A DNA stretch of 64,000 nucleotides, taken from positions 186,248 through 250,247 of the forward strand of contig NZ_CVQP01000011.1 of the NCBI RefSeq assembly GCF_001040705.1, given 5' to 3'. Source of the DNA: Rhodococcus sp. RD6.2. Lineage in GTDB: Bacteria > Actinomycetota > Actinomycetes > Mycobacteriales > Mycobacteriaceae. The position numbers and the translations under genes were made by a program. The notes under the pieces were generated by a model that did not search any database, was not told the DNA's origin, and was given only the letters and a program-made list of their open reading frames with translations. Below, one piece after another: positions 1 through 8,285 of this stretch (its first letter is position 1; each line of letters begins with the position of its first letter).

Positions 1-1
1 G

Positions 2-610
2 GGGCCGTCCGGCTCCGGGAAGAGCACCTTCCTGCACTGCGCGGCAGGCCTCGACCGCCCCACGAGCGGGTCGGTGTGGCTCGGAGGCACCGACATCTCC
101 CGGCTGAAGCCGAAGGCGCTCACGCGGTTCCGCCGCGACCACGTCGGCTTCGTCTTCCAGGCTTACAACCTGCTCCCCGCACTGACCGTCGAGCAGAACG
201 TCACCCTGCCGCTGCTGCTCGCCGGCCGGTCCGCCGACCCCGCCTGGTTGGCCTTCGTGGTGGATGCCGTCGGCCTGACCGACCTCCGCGGGCGCAGGCC
301 CGCGGAGATGTCCGGCGGCCAGCAGCAGCGGGTCGCGATCGCCCGCGCCCTCGTCACCCGGCCCGACGCGGTCTTCGCGGACGAACCGACCGGAGCCCTC
401 GACTCGAGGACCGGCCGCCAGGTGCTCGACCTGCTGCGAAGGACCGCAACGGACCTCGACCAGACCGTGGTCATGGTCACCCACGATCCGGTCGCCGCCG
501 CGCACGCCGACCGGGTGGTGTTCCTTGCGGACGGTGCCTTCGTCGGTCACCTGGACCGGCCGACGCCGCAGCAGGTCGCCGACCACATGACGCACCTCGG
601 GGAGTGGTGA
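2..610 (+). CDS. ABC transporter ATP-binding protein, 5' truncated by window edge
   Basis: ATPase subunit of a MacB/LolD-type ABC system; it would energise the FtsX-like permease that follows. The reading frame is open from base 2 and begins inside the Walker A motif (GPSGSGKST), so roughly the first 40 residues lie outside the window. The Q-loop region (FVFQAYNLLP), the signature (MSGGQQQRVAIARAL), Walker B with catalytic Glu (AVFADEPTGALDS) and the H-loop (VMVTHDP) are all present, so the protein should be active. The stop lies 2 bp before the permease start, consistent with a two-gene operon. The LolD/MacB-like subgroup is inferred from the partner. Substrate is unknown. Confidence 0.93.
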   Translation, partial: GPSGSGKSTFLHCAAGLDRPTSGSVWLGGTDISRLKPKALTRFRRDHVGFVFQAYNLLPALTVEQNVTLPLLLAGRSADPAWLAFVVDAVGLTDLRGRRPAEMSGGQQQRVAIARALVTRPDAVFADEPTGALDSRTGRQVLDLLRRTATDLDQTVVMVTHDPVAAAHADRVVFLADGAFVGHLDRPTPQQVADHMTHLGEW

Positions 611-612
611 CG

Positions 613-3081
613 ATGAGGGCACTCGCCCGGGCCGGTGTTCGCGAGCACCGCGGTGGCTTCGTCGGCATGTTCGTCGCGGTCCTCTGCGCCGCGATGCTCG
701 TCACCGGACTGGGGGTGCTGATCGAGTCCGGCATCCGCGGCGGCGTGCCGCCGCAGCGCTACACCGGCGCCGATGTGGTCGTCGGCGCACCACAGAGCCT
801 CGACATCCGGGAGGACATCGATCCTGCGTTGCCCGAACGGGTGACTCTGCCCGCCGGTGTCGTCGACGAACTCGCCGCGCTGCCCGGTGTCGGGCGGACG
901 GTGCCCGACACGACCGTCCCGCTCTCGTGGGCGGGACGTCCGGTGCAGGCGCACGGCTGGTCCGCCGCGGCGATCACCCCGTACGACATCCGTCAGGGCC
1001 GGCCGCCCGAGAGCCCCGACGAGGTGGTCGTCGACGACCACCAGCCCGCCGGCGTCGGGGACCGGATCCCACTGGCGCACGGCGGCATCGGCGGCGACTA
1101 CACCGTCGTCGGCGTCGCCTCCGCGCACAGCGGCGACACCCCGGATCGCGCGGCGCACGTCTTCGTCACCGACGCGCGCGCCGCGGAGCTGTCCGCGCAC
1201 CCGGGCACCGTCGACGCGGTCGCCGTCACCGCCGCGGAAGGCACCTCGGTCGGCGATCTGGTCGACGAGATCCACCGGGCCGCGCCCGAACTCGACGTCC
1301 GCACCGGCGCCGCCCGCGGTGACGTGGAGTTCCTCGACTCCGGGGCCGCGCGCAGCGAACTCGTCATGATCGGAACCTCCTTCGCGGGCACCGCCGTGAT
1401 GATCGCGATGTTCGTCGTGGCCACCACCCTTTCGCTGATGATCGCCGGGCGCCGACGCGAATTCGCACTGCTGCGCGGAATCGGCGCGACCTCCCGGCAG
1501 ATCCACCGGCTCGTCGGCCACGAGGTACTGCTGGTCGGCGCTGTCGCGGCCGCCCTGGGCACGGTGCCCGGGTACCTGCTCGCCGGGCTGCTGCGGTCCC
1601 GGTTCGCCGCCGTCGGGATGCTGCCCACCGACTTCGGCCTGGCGTACAGCCCGCTTCCTGCGGTCGCCGCGATCGTCCTGAGCGTGCTGACCGCCCGCGT
1701 CGCGGCCGCCGTCGCCGCGCGCCGTCCCGCCCGGCTCGATCCGGTGGACTCGCTGCGGGAGGCGGCGGCCACCCCCGCCACGCTCGGTCGCGGTCGGGTG
1801 ATCACCGGGCTCGTCCTCGGCGCTCTCGGCCTCGGCACGTCGATGCTGCCGGCGGTCGTACCCGGCCCGGCGGCCGTCGCGGGCGCCGCGAGTTCGGCTG
1901 TGCTGCTGATGGTCGCCGTCGGACTGCTGGGGCCGCGACTGGTCGCGGTCGCGGTGACCGTGATCGGCAGACCGTTGCGCTGGTCGGGTCGGCCCGCGCT
2001 GTTCCTCGCGGCCGCGAACACCGACAGCAACGCCCGCAGGCTGGCATCGGCGATCACCCCGCTGGCACTCGCGATCGGACTGGGGTGCGTTCAGGTGTTC
2101 GCGCAGACCACGGTCGCGGCCGAGGCGACACACCAGTCGCGGGAGGGCGTCACCGCCGACTTCCTCGTCACCGCACCCGGATCGGGCCTCTCACCCGATG
2201 TCGGTGCCGCGGTCGCGGGGTTGCCCGGCGTGGCCGCCGCGACCCCGATCACCCGCAGCCAGGTGTTGATCCCCCACGGGACCGGTGACGGCGCGACCAC
2301 CGAGCGATACGCGCTGCAAGGCGTCGACCCCGCCACGACCGCGGAGACCATGGACCTGACCGTGATCGACGGCAGCCTCGATGGGCTCGCCGCCCCGGAC
2401 ACCGTGGCACTGAGCACCGATGCCGCCCAGACGATCGGGGCCCGCGTCAGCGAGACCGTCGACCTGCACCTCGGAGACGGCACTCCGGTCGCCGCGACGG
2501 TGGTCGCGACCTACGGTCGCGGGCTCGGATTCGGCGACGTCACGATGGCCAATGCCGTCGTCCGGGCTCACACCACGTCCGGGCTAGACGACTCGATCCT
2601 CGTTCGCACGGAACCCGGCAGGCAGTCCGAGGTCCGGCAGGAGCTGACCGCGGCCGGCCTCGACGCCGCTGATCGCGCCGCACTCGGCGCCGCCGGTGAG
2701 GAGCAGCGGGACGCGCAATCATGGACCAGCCTGATCGCGCTCGCCGTTCTCCTCGGCTACCTCGCGGTCGCCGTCGTGAACACCCTCGTGATGTCGACCG
2801 TCGAGCGGGGACGCGAATTCACCCTGCTGCGACTGGTCGGATCGAGCGGGCGGCAGGTGCGGGCGATGATGCGCGCCGAATCGGTGATCGTCGTCCTGAT
2901 CGCGTCGGTGGTCGGCACCCTCATCGCGCTGCCACCGCTGGTCGGGGTGAGCATGGGGATCTCCGGGCAACCCGTGCCGGCGATCTCCCCGAGCGTGTAC
3001 GGCGCGTTCATCGCGGCGACGGCCGTCCTCGGTGTCCTCGCCATCACCATTCCTACCCGAGTCGCGGTGAGACGGGCTTGA
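613..3081 (+). CDS. FtsX-family ABC transporter permease (822 aa)
   Basis: Membrane subunit of the same ABC system. There is one membrane segment near residues 15-37 and a long extracytoplasmic domain. A first FtsX block of three segments starts near residue 257, further hydrophobic helices follow in the middle, and a second FtsX block of three segments closes the C-terminus. This duplicated-FtsX layout is usual for actinobacterial permeases of about 800-850 aa. The ATG at 613 was chosen because GGGGAG sits about 10 bp upstream; an in-frame GTG at 607 is the alternative. Such systems often export lipids, peptides or antimicrobials, but nothing here fixes the cargo. Confidence 0.9.
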   Translation: MRALARAGVREHRGGFVGMFVAVLCAAMLVTGLGVLIESGIRGGVPPQRYTGADVVVGAPQSLDIREDIDPALPERVTLPAGVVDELAALPGVGRTVPDTTVPLSWAGRPVQAHGWSAAAITPYDIRQGRPPESPDEVVVDDHQPAGVGDRIPLAHGGIGGDYTVVGVASAHSGDTPDRAAHVFVTDARAAELSAHPGTVDAVAVTAAEGTSVGDLVDEIHRAAPELDVRTGAARGDVEFLDSGAARSELVMIGTSFAGTAVMIAMFVVATTLSLMIAGRRREFALLRGIGATSRQIHRLVGHEVLLVGAVAAALGTVPGYLLAGLLRSRFAAVGMLPTDFGLAYSPLPAVAAIVLSVLTARVAAAVAARRPARLDPVDSLREAAATPATLGRGRVITGLVLGALGLGTSMLPAVVPGPAAVAGAASSAVLLMVAVGLLGPRLVAVAVTVIGRPLRWSGRPALFLAAANTDSNARRLASAITPLALAIGLGCVQVFAQTTVAAEATHQSREGVTADFLVTAPGSGLSPDVGAAVAGLPGVAAATPITRSQVLIPHGTGDGATTERYALQGVDPATTAETMDLTVIDGSLDGLAAPDTVALSTDAAQTIGARVSETVDLHLGDGTPVAATVVATYGRGLGFGDVTMANAVVRAHTTSGLDDSILVRTEPGRQSEVRQELTAAGLDAADRAALGAAGEEQRDAQSWTSLIALAVLLGYLAVAVVNTLVMSTVERGREFTLLRLVGSSGRQVRAMMRAESVIVVLIASVVGTLIALPPLVGVSMGISGQPVPAISPSVYGAFIAATAVLGVLAITIPTRVAVRRA

Positions 3082-3105
3082 CTGTGACCCGTGGAGTCAA
3101 GGCAC

Positions 3106-3132
3106 TTGTCCACAGCCCGGAATTCATCCACA
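3106..3132 (+). promoter_or_regulatory. Two DnaA-box-like 9-mers upstream of yraN
   Basis: TTGTCCACA at 3106-3114 is identical to the DnaA box usually given for high-GC actinobacteria. A second near match (TCATCCACA, 7 of 9) lies 18 bp downstream at 3124-3132, in the same orientation. They sit between the permease stop and the yraN start. A role in DnaA-linked transcription is only an inference; a single 9-mer match is expected about once in a window this size. Confidence 0.35.
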
Positions 3133-3196
3133 GGACCCGGTGAAAACCCTGGTACGCCAGACGGTTCCGATGTCATCGGGGTGCAGAGTCGGGGGT

Positions 3197-3553
3197 ATGG
3201 CGCGAAATCTGGAGTTGGGGGCGCTCGGCGAGGACTTGGCCGTCGAGCATCTGGTGGCACGGGGTCTGGTGGTGCTGGCGCGCAACTGGCGGTGCCGGTA
3301 CGGGGAGGTGGACGTGATCGCCCAGGTGGGCGATGCGGTCGTGTTCGTGGAGGTCAAGACCCGCAGCGGTCGCGGCTACGGCACCCCGGCCGAGGCGGTG
3401 ACGCACGCCAAGCAGGTCCGGATCCGGCGGTTGGCGGCGTTGTGGCTGCGGGAGCAGGAGCGTCGGTGGCCGCGGGTGCGGTTCGACGTGGTGTCGGTGG
3501 TGCTGGCACCGGGGTGCCAGCCGGAGTTGACGCATCTCGAGGCGGTGTTCTGA
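3197..3553 (+). CDS. yraN: YraN/UPF0102 family nuclease-fold protein
   Basis: Small protein of the UPF0102 family, which has a restriction-endonuclease-like fold; its biochemical role is not settled. The conserved start (LGALGEDLAVEHL), the WRCRYGEVDVI block and the VFVEVKTRS block carry the family's D-ExK-type residues. At 118 aa it has the normal length. ATG 3197 was chosen because family homology begins there; the open frame extends upstream to a GTG at 3140 and an ATG at 3170. Its stop overlaps the yifB start by one base (TGATG), and dprA follows yifB, so the three genes are almost certainly co-transcribed. Confidence 0.85.
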   Translation: MARNLELGALGEDLAVEHLVARGLVVLARNWRCRYGEVDVIAQVGDAVVFVEVKTRSGRGYGTPAEAVTHAKQVRIRRLAALWLREQERRWPRVRFDVVSVVLAPGCQPELTHLEAVF

Positions 3554-5061
3554 TGGCGCTGGGGCGGGCGTACTCGGTCGCGGTGCGGGGTGTCGAGGGG
3601 GAGCTCGTCGAGATCGAGGCCGATCTGGGTCGCGGGTTGCCGGGGGTGCATCTGGTCGGGTTGCCGGACAGTGCGCTCAAGGAGTCCCGGGATCGGGTGC
3701 GGGCGGCGGTGACGAACACCGGCGAGAAGTGGCCGGATTCGCGGATCACGCTGGCGTTGTCACCTGCGACGCTGCCGAAGGGTGGCAGTGCCTACGACTT
3801 GGCGTTGTCGTGTGCGGTGTTGGCGGCGGCCGGTGTCGTTCCGGTCGGCGATCTGGACAAGAGCGTGCTGCTGGGTGAGTTGGCGCTCGACGGCCGGTTG
3901 CGGACCGTGCGGGGCATCCTGCCTGCCGTGCTCGCCGCGAAGCACGCGGGGTGGACGACGGTGGTGGTGCCGCACGTCGCTCTCGCGGAGGCGGGACTCG
4001 TCGAGGGCATGGACGTGCTCGGTGCGCGGGATTTGCGTGAGGTGGTCGAGTGGCTGCGCGGGGAGTTGGTGCTGTCCCGTCCGGTCGTGGTGGATCGGGA
4101 CGGTGCGCGTGCGGTGCCGGACCTGAGTGAGGTCGCCGGCCAGGACGAGGCGCGGCTCGCGTTGGAGGTCGCGGCGGCCGGGGCCCATCACCTGATGTTG
4201 ACGGGGCCGCCGGGGATCGGGAAGACGATGCTGGCGCAACGGCTTCCGGGGATCCTGCCCGCGCTGGGCGAAGAGGAGTCCCTGGAGGTGACGGCGATCC
4301 ATTCGGTCGCCGGGTTGCTGACCGCCGATCAGCCGCTGATCACGGAGCCGCCGTTCGTCGCGCCACACCACACCTGCTCGATCAGCGCGCTCGTCGGAGG
4401 TGGGTCGGGAATGGCGCGTCCCGGGGCGGTGAGCCGGGCCCACCGTGGTGTCCTGTTCCTGGACGAGTGCGCCGAGTTGGGCGTCAAGTCGTTGGAGGCG
4501 TTGCGAACCCCGCTCGAGGACGGTGAGGTACGGATTGCGCGGCGTGACGGCATCGCGCGGTATCCGGCGCGATTCCAGCTGATCCTCGCCGCCAATCCGT
4601 GCCCGTGCGCGCCGCCGCGGTCCGAGGACTGTGTCTGTGCGCCCGCCGCGCGCCGCCGTTACCTCGGCAAGCTGTCAGGTCCGTTGATGGACCGCGTCGA
4701 CCTCCGCGTGCAGATGTTCGCGGTGTCCGCGGGCGCCCTCAACGGGGACGCGGCGGAGAGCACCGCCGCGGTGCGGGCACGCGTCGAAGCTGCCAGAGCC
4801 GTCGCCGTCGACCGCTGGTCCGAATTCGGGTGGCGAACCAACGCCGAGGTGCCGGGCCCGGCTCTGCGGCAACGATTCCGACTCGGACGCGGTGCCCTCG
4901 CCGGGATGGAACGGGCCTTGCGGGCCGGGGAGATCACCGCACGCGGGGCGGATCGTGCACTCCGCGTCGCGTGGACGCTCGCCGATCTCGCCGGGCTTCC
5001 CGCGCCAGGGGAGGATCAGGTCGGCCTCGCTCTCGGCTTCCGGGACCGGTGGGGCGCATGA
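3553..5061 (+). CDS. yifB: YifB/ComM-family Mg-chelatase-like AAA+ ATPase
   Basis: AAA+ ATPase related to ComM, a helicase that promotes branch migration during natural transformation in Gram-negatives. The 502-aa protein has an N-terminal ChlI-like/Lon-S5-like domain (AYSVAVRGVEGELVEIE), then Walker A near residues 217-225 (GPPGIGKTM), the APHHTCSISALVGGGS block, Walker B (GVLFLDECAEL) and a cysteine cluster (NPCPCAPP...CVCAP) that may bind a metal. It lies between yraN and dprA, sharing one base with the first and four with the second. The context points to DNA processing or uptake rather than tetrapyrrole chelation. Confidence 0.92.
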   Translation: MALGRAYSVAVRGVEGELVEIEADLGRGLPGVHLVGLPDSALKESRDRVRAAVTNTGEKWPDSRITLALSPATLPKGGSAYDLALSCAVLAAAGVVPVGDLDKSVLLGELALDGRLRTVRGILPAVLAAKHAGWTTVVVPHVALAEAGLVEGMDVLGARDLREVVEWLRGELVLSRPVVVDRDGARAVPDLSEVAGQDEARLALEVAAAGAHHLMLTGPPGIGKTMLAQRLPGILPALGEEESLEVTAIHSVAGLLTADQPLITEPPFVAPHHTCSISALVGGGSGMARPGAVSRAHRGVLFLDECAELGVKSLEALRTPLEDGEVRIARRDGIARYPARFQLILAANPCPCAPPRSEDCVCAPAARRRYLGKLSGPLMDRVDLRVQMFAVSAGALNGDAAESTAAVRARVEAARAVAVDRWSEFGWRTNAEVPGPALRQRFRLGRGALAGMERALRAGEITARGADRALRVAWTLADLAGLPAPGEDQVGLALGFRDRWGA

Positions 5062-6176
5062 GCGCGCGGATGCTGGCCTGGGCGTACCTGTCGGAGGTGG
5101 CGCTCGGGCCGTGCGCGCCGCTGATCGAGCTCGTCGCGGCGGTCGGACCGGAGGAGGCTGCCCGCGCGGTCCGGGAGGCAGAGTTGCCAGAGGTACTGCG
5201 CACTCGTACCGAAGCGCGACGGAATCTCGACACCGCGGAACGGGACCTGGAGCGGCTCGAGCGGCTCGGCGGGCGGCTCCTCACTCCCGACGACGACGCG
5301 TGGCCGGCGTGGAAACTGTTGGCGTTCGAGGGCATCGACGCGCGCCGCGACCGGGAGGCGGCGGTCCCGCTGGCACTGTGGACGCTCGGCAGCGCGTCGG
5401 CGGCCGAGCTGACCGACCGCGCCGTCGCCGTCGTCGGCACCCGCGCCGCGAGCGGTTACGGCGAGCACGTGACGTCGCGGTTCGTCGACGACCTGTGCGG
5501 GGCCGGATGGACGGTCGTCTCGGGTGCGGCATACGGCATCGACGGGGTTGCACATCGGGCGGCGTTGGCCGCGGGCATGCCCACCGTCGCGGTGCTCGCC
5601 TGCGGTGTGGATCGTGCATATCCGGCGGGGCATGCCAGGATGCTCCGCGAGATCGCCGAGAACGGCCTGGTGGTGAGCGAGTATCCCCTCGGGGTGACTC
5701 CCGCGCGACACCGGTTCCTGGCCCGGAATCGGCTGGTCGCGGGACTGTCCGACGCGGTTCTGGTCGTGGAGGCGGGGGCGCGCAGTGGAGCGAGGAACAC
5801 GGCCGCGTGGGGGGCGCGGCTGGGTAGGCCGGTGCTCGCGGTGCCGGGGCCGGTCACGTCCGCGGCGTCGGTCGGGTGTCATCGCATGATCCGGGACGGT
5901 GACGCGCAATTGGTGGCGCGGGCCGCGGACGTGATCGCAGCGGCGGGTCCGATCACGTTGGGGGAGAACGAGTCCGGCCCGAAACGGCGGCTCGACGCGC
6001 TGTCCGTCACGGAGTCACGGGTCTACGAGGCGCTACCCGCGATCGGGGCGATCGGTGTTCGGGAGTTGTCGGAGCAGTCCGGGCAGACGATGGCCGCTGT
6101 GCGCGGCGCCCTGCCGATCCTCGAATTGGACGGGCTCGTCGGTCAGGACGAGACGGGGTGGTTTCGGTGTGGCTGA
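5058..6176 (+). CDS. dprA: DNA-processing protein DprA
   Basis: DprA binds incoming single-stranded DNA and loads RecA in transformable bacteria; in actinobacteria it is retained although competence is often unproven. The 372-aa protein has an N-terminal helical region and a Rossmann-like DNA-binding core with VVGTRAASGYGEHV, SGAAYGIDGVAH, ACGVDRAYPAGH and the RNRLVAGLSDAVLVVEAG block. A C-terminal winged-helix (DML1-like) domain covers about the last 65 residues. ATG 5058 overlaps the yifB stop in an ATGA arrangement, showing translational coupling. Confidence 0.94.
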   Translation: MSARMLAWAYLSEVALGPCAPLIELVAAVGPEEAARAVREAELPEVLRTRTEARRNLDTAERDLERLERLGGRLLTPDDDAWPAWKLLAFEGIDARRDREAAVPLALWTLGSASAAELTDRAVAVVGTRAASGYGEHVTSRFVDDLCGAGWTVVSGAAYGIDGVAHRAALAAGMPTVAVLACGVDRAYPAGHARMLREIAENGLVVSEYPLGVTPARHRFLARNRLVAGLSDAVLVVEAGARSGARNTAAWGARLGRPVLAVPGPVTSAASVGCHRMIRDGDAQLVARAADVIAAAGPITLGENESGPKRRLDALSVTESRVYEALPAIGAIGVRELSEQSGQTMAAVRGALPILELDGLVGQDETGWFRCG

Positions 6177-6219
6177 GGCCGCTCGACAGAAGTGTCCGCA
6201 CGTAGATCAGGAGGGGACA

Positions 6220-6747
6220 ATGGGACTTTCACGCAGCGATGTCGGGTGCTGGATCGTCAAGTGCAATCCGTCGGTGTGGGACTACTTCGGCGCTCGCGCG
6301 GAAACCGGATCGGATCCCCAGGTGCGCGAGAGCACCTGGAGCATGAGCCGAAGCTCGGCGCGTCCGGCTCTGGTCCGGAAGGGCGACCGAATAGCGCTGT
6401 GGGTGACCGGACCGAAGAGCCCGGGCATCTACGAAGTCGGGACGGTCACCAGCGACGGGGTGCTCGATTGGCCTGACGGGTTCGACACCGAGCACGCGGT
6501 GGATCGGGAGAAGATGTCGGCGCCCTGCCTCGGCGTCGAGTTCACGGCGGTGCGGTTGACCCCGACGACGTATGTTCCGCGGGCGGAGGTCACGGCAGCA
6601 CCCGAACTGCTGCGGTGCGAGCAGATTCGGGCGCCGCGGATGCCGAATCCCGGCTATCTCACCCACGACGAGACGGCGGCGCTGACCGAGTTGGTCGCGG
6701 CGCGGGTCGGCGCCGCCGAACTCGCGCGGGTGGGGTGGGATGGCTAG
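6220..6747 (+). CDS. EVE domain-containing protein
   Basis: 175-aa protein that looks like an EVE (PUA-like) domain, a fold that reads modified bases in DNA or RNA and is often found beside restriction or defence genes. The opening CWIVKCNPSVWDYF, the central GDRIALWVTG and the GIYEVGTVTS segment fit the EVE beta-barrel core. ATG 6220 has a good AGGAGGGG 6 bp upstream. It starts 43 bp after dprA on the same strand, so it may be read from the same transcript. No adjacent nuclease or methylase is visible. Its ligand is unknown. Confidence 0.75.
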   Translation: MGLSRSDVGCWIVKCNPSVWDYFGARAETGSDPQVRESTWSMSRSSARPALVRKGDRIALWVTGPKSPGIYEVGTVTSDGVLDWPDGFDTEHAVDREKMSAPCLGVEFTAVRLTPTTYVPRAEVTAAPELLRCEQIRAPRMPNPGYLTHDETAALTELVAARVGAAELARVGWDG

Positions 6748-7322
6748 GCGAACTGCGGGCAGACGTTCTCGAGGGCGGCGGAGTACAGCTGCTTCGCGTC
6801 GGCGGAGTCGTCGCCGCGGGTCATCATCTCCACGTAGCCCGGCCAGTCCGACCACGCACCGGTCGACTCGGCCGACGGCCGCAGCTGCTCGAACGTGTAG
6901 CAGAACGTCTGCCCGGCCGAGGCGATCGCTGCCCGCTGCCCACGGACGCTCGGGACGTCGACACCGTCCGGGGTCGTGGCGGCGTCCCACCGCGCCTGGC
7001 CGCAGACCGCTGCCGCGAATGCGGCATCGCCGCCTTCGGGGGTGGCGGTGAATACGCTGCTCGACTTCACTCGCTCGATCTCGGCGGACCGGTTCTGGTC
7101 GAACTGGGCAACCAGCTGGCGGTAGGTCTCGTCCTCCTCGCCCGCAGGCTGGGGCCGCAGCACGTCGACGATCTCCTCGGCCGTCGCGTTGGGCAGGGTG
7201 GCGTCCACGCATTCGGTGCTCGCGGCGGCGTCCGCGGATTCGGACGAACATCCGGTCAGAGCCGCGGCGAGCGCGGCTGCGGCGAGCACGACGGCGGGAA
7301 CGGTACGGCGGGCGAGCTTCAT
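6744..7322 (-). CDS. Putative secreted lipoprotein of unknown function
   Basis: 192-aa protein with a classic lipoprotein signal: a basic start (MKLARRTV), an alanine-rich hydrophobic stretch and the lipobox LTGC, predicting lipid anchoring at the outer face of the cytoplasmic membrane. Three further cysteines in the mature part (ECVD, AVCGQ, TFCYTF) and one near the end (NVCPQFA) could form disulphides. ATG 7322 was selected because the signal peptide starts there and GGAGGATC precedes it; the frame runs open upstream to 7445. It converges on the EVE gene with a 4-bp overlap and is divergent from the siderophore-interacting gene. I do not recognise the family. Confidence 0.75.
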   Translation of the reverse strand: MKLARRTVPAVVLAAAALAAALTGCSSESADAAASTECVDATLPNATAEEIVDVLRPQPAGEEDETYRQLVAQFDQNRSAEIERVKSSSVFTATPEGGDAAFAAAVCGQARWDAATTPDGVDVPSVRGQRAAIASAGQTFCYTFEQLRPSAESTGAWSDWPGYVEMMTRGDDSADAKQLYSAALENVCPQFA

Positions 7323-7473
7323 GATCCTCCGAGGTTCGGTGGTGCGGGTTTCGGTTGCGGGGAAGTTCGGTGGCGAGCGGGAACACGGGTACGACCGAAG
7401 GAGTATGTCAGTCGTCACCTCACGCCCGAGACCGGTTCTCGGCACCGCGCACGATCACCTGCTCGCGTACAGT

Positions 7474-7492
7474 TTAGGTAACCCTAATTAAC
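7474..7492. promoter_or_regulatory. Candidate iron-regulator (IdeR/DtxR) box
   Basis: TTAGGTAACCCTAATTAAC contains the inverted repeat TTAGG-TAAC-CCTAA and matches 12 of 19 positions of the IdeR consensus as I know it. It sits 12 bp before the start of the siderophore-interacting protein gene, next to its AGGAGG-like ribosome site, where a bound repressor would block transcription. It also lies in the divergent gap with the lipoprotein gene. The site is inferred from sequence and the function of the downstream gene. Confidence 0.5.
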
Positions 7493-7503
7493 GGAGGTTC
7501 AGT

Positions 7504-8280
7504 ATGGCGCGACCGACCGTCGCACTGACGGTGCAGCGCACCGAGCAGCTCTCGCCGCATCTGGTTCGCGTGCACCTCGGTGGACCCGGATTCGACGACT
7601 TCACGCCGAACGTCTTCACCGACGCGTACGTCAAGCTCGACTTCGGCACCGACGACGAGCCGTTGCTTCGGACGTACACGGTTCGAAGGGTGGATCCGGA
7701 GAATCGGGAGATCGCAGTCGATTTCGTGGTCCACGGCGACGAAGGTGTTGCCGGGCGCTGGGCGGCGTCAGCGACACCGGGCGACGAGCTGCGACTTCGC
7801 GGTCCGGGCGGCGCGTACAGCCCGAGAGCGGACGCGGACTGGCACCTCCTTGCAGGTGACGAGTCGGCAATCCCCGCCATCGCGGCGGCCCTCGAAGCGT
7901 TGCCCGTCGGTGCCCGAGCACAGGTGTTCGTCGAGGTCGCCGGGCCCGACGACGAGGTTGACCTGCGCACCGAGGCGGACGCGACGATCACGTGGATCCA
8001 CCGGGGCGGCGGTGCCGGCGAGGTCGGTGACGACCGTGCCGGCGACAACGCGCCGTTGGTCTCCGCGGTCAGGGAGGCGCAGTGGTGGTCCGGGCAGCCG
8101 CACGTCTTCATCCACGGCGAGGCGCAGGCCGTCATGCACGGCTTACGCCCCTACATCCGTAGGGAACGCGGCGTGGCCGCAGCCTTCGCATCGATCTCGG
8201 GGTACTGGCGGAGGGGTCGGACCGAGGAGGGCTTCCGGGAGTGGAAGTCCGACTTCGCAGCCGCCGACGCGGCCCGCTGA
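7504..8280 (+). CDS. viuB: Siderophore-interacting FAD-dependent protein (ViuB-like)
   Basis: Flavin reductase of the siderophore-interacting protein family, which releases iron from ferric siderophores in the cytoplasm using NAD(P)H. The 258-aa protein shows the FAD-binding RTYTVRRV motif, the DFVVHGDEGVAGRWA block, a GDESAIPAIAAALEALP nucleotide-binding segment and the family's C-terminal ISGYWRRGRTEEGF. It lies between dprA and xerC, the position of viuB in M. tuberculosis as I recall it. A possible IdeR box directly upstream suggests induction when iron is scarce. Confidence 0.9.
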   Translation: MARPTVALTVQRTEQLSPHLVRVHLGGPGFDDFTPNVFTDAYVKLDFGTDDEPLLRTYTVRRVDPENREIAVDFVVHGDEGVAGRWAASATPGDELRLRGPGGAYSPRADADWHLLAGDESAIPAIAAALEALPVGARAQVFVEVAGPDDEVDLRTEADATITWIHRGGGAGEVGDDRAGDNAPLVSAVREAQWWSGQPHVFIHGEAQAVMHGLRPYIRRERGVAAAFASISGYWRRGRTEEGFREWKSDFAAADAAR

Positions 8281-8285
8281 ATCGA

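Noticed and set aside
547-2133. 528-codon minus-strand frame opposite the FtsX permease
   Set aside because: No motif and shadow composition; the permease has clear membrane helices on the plus strand.
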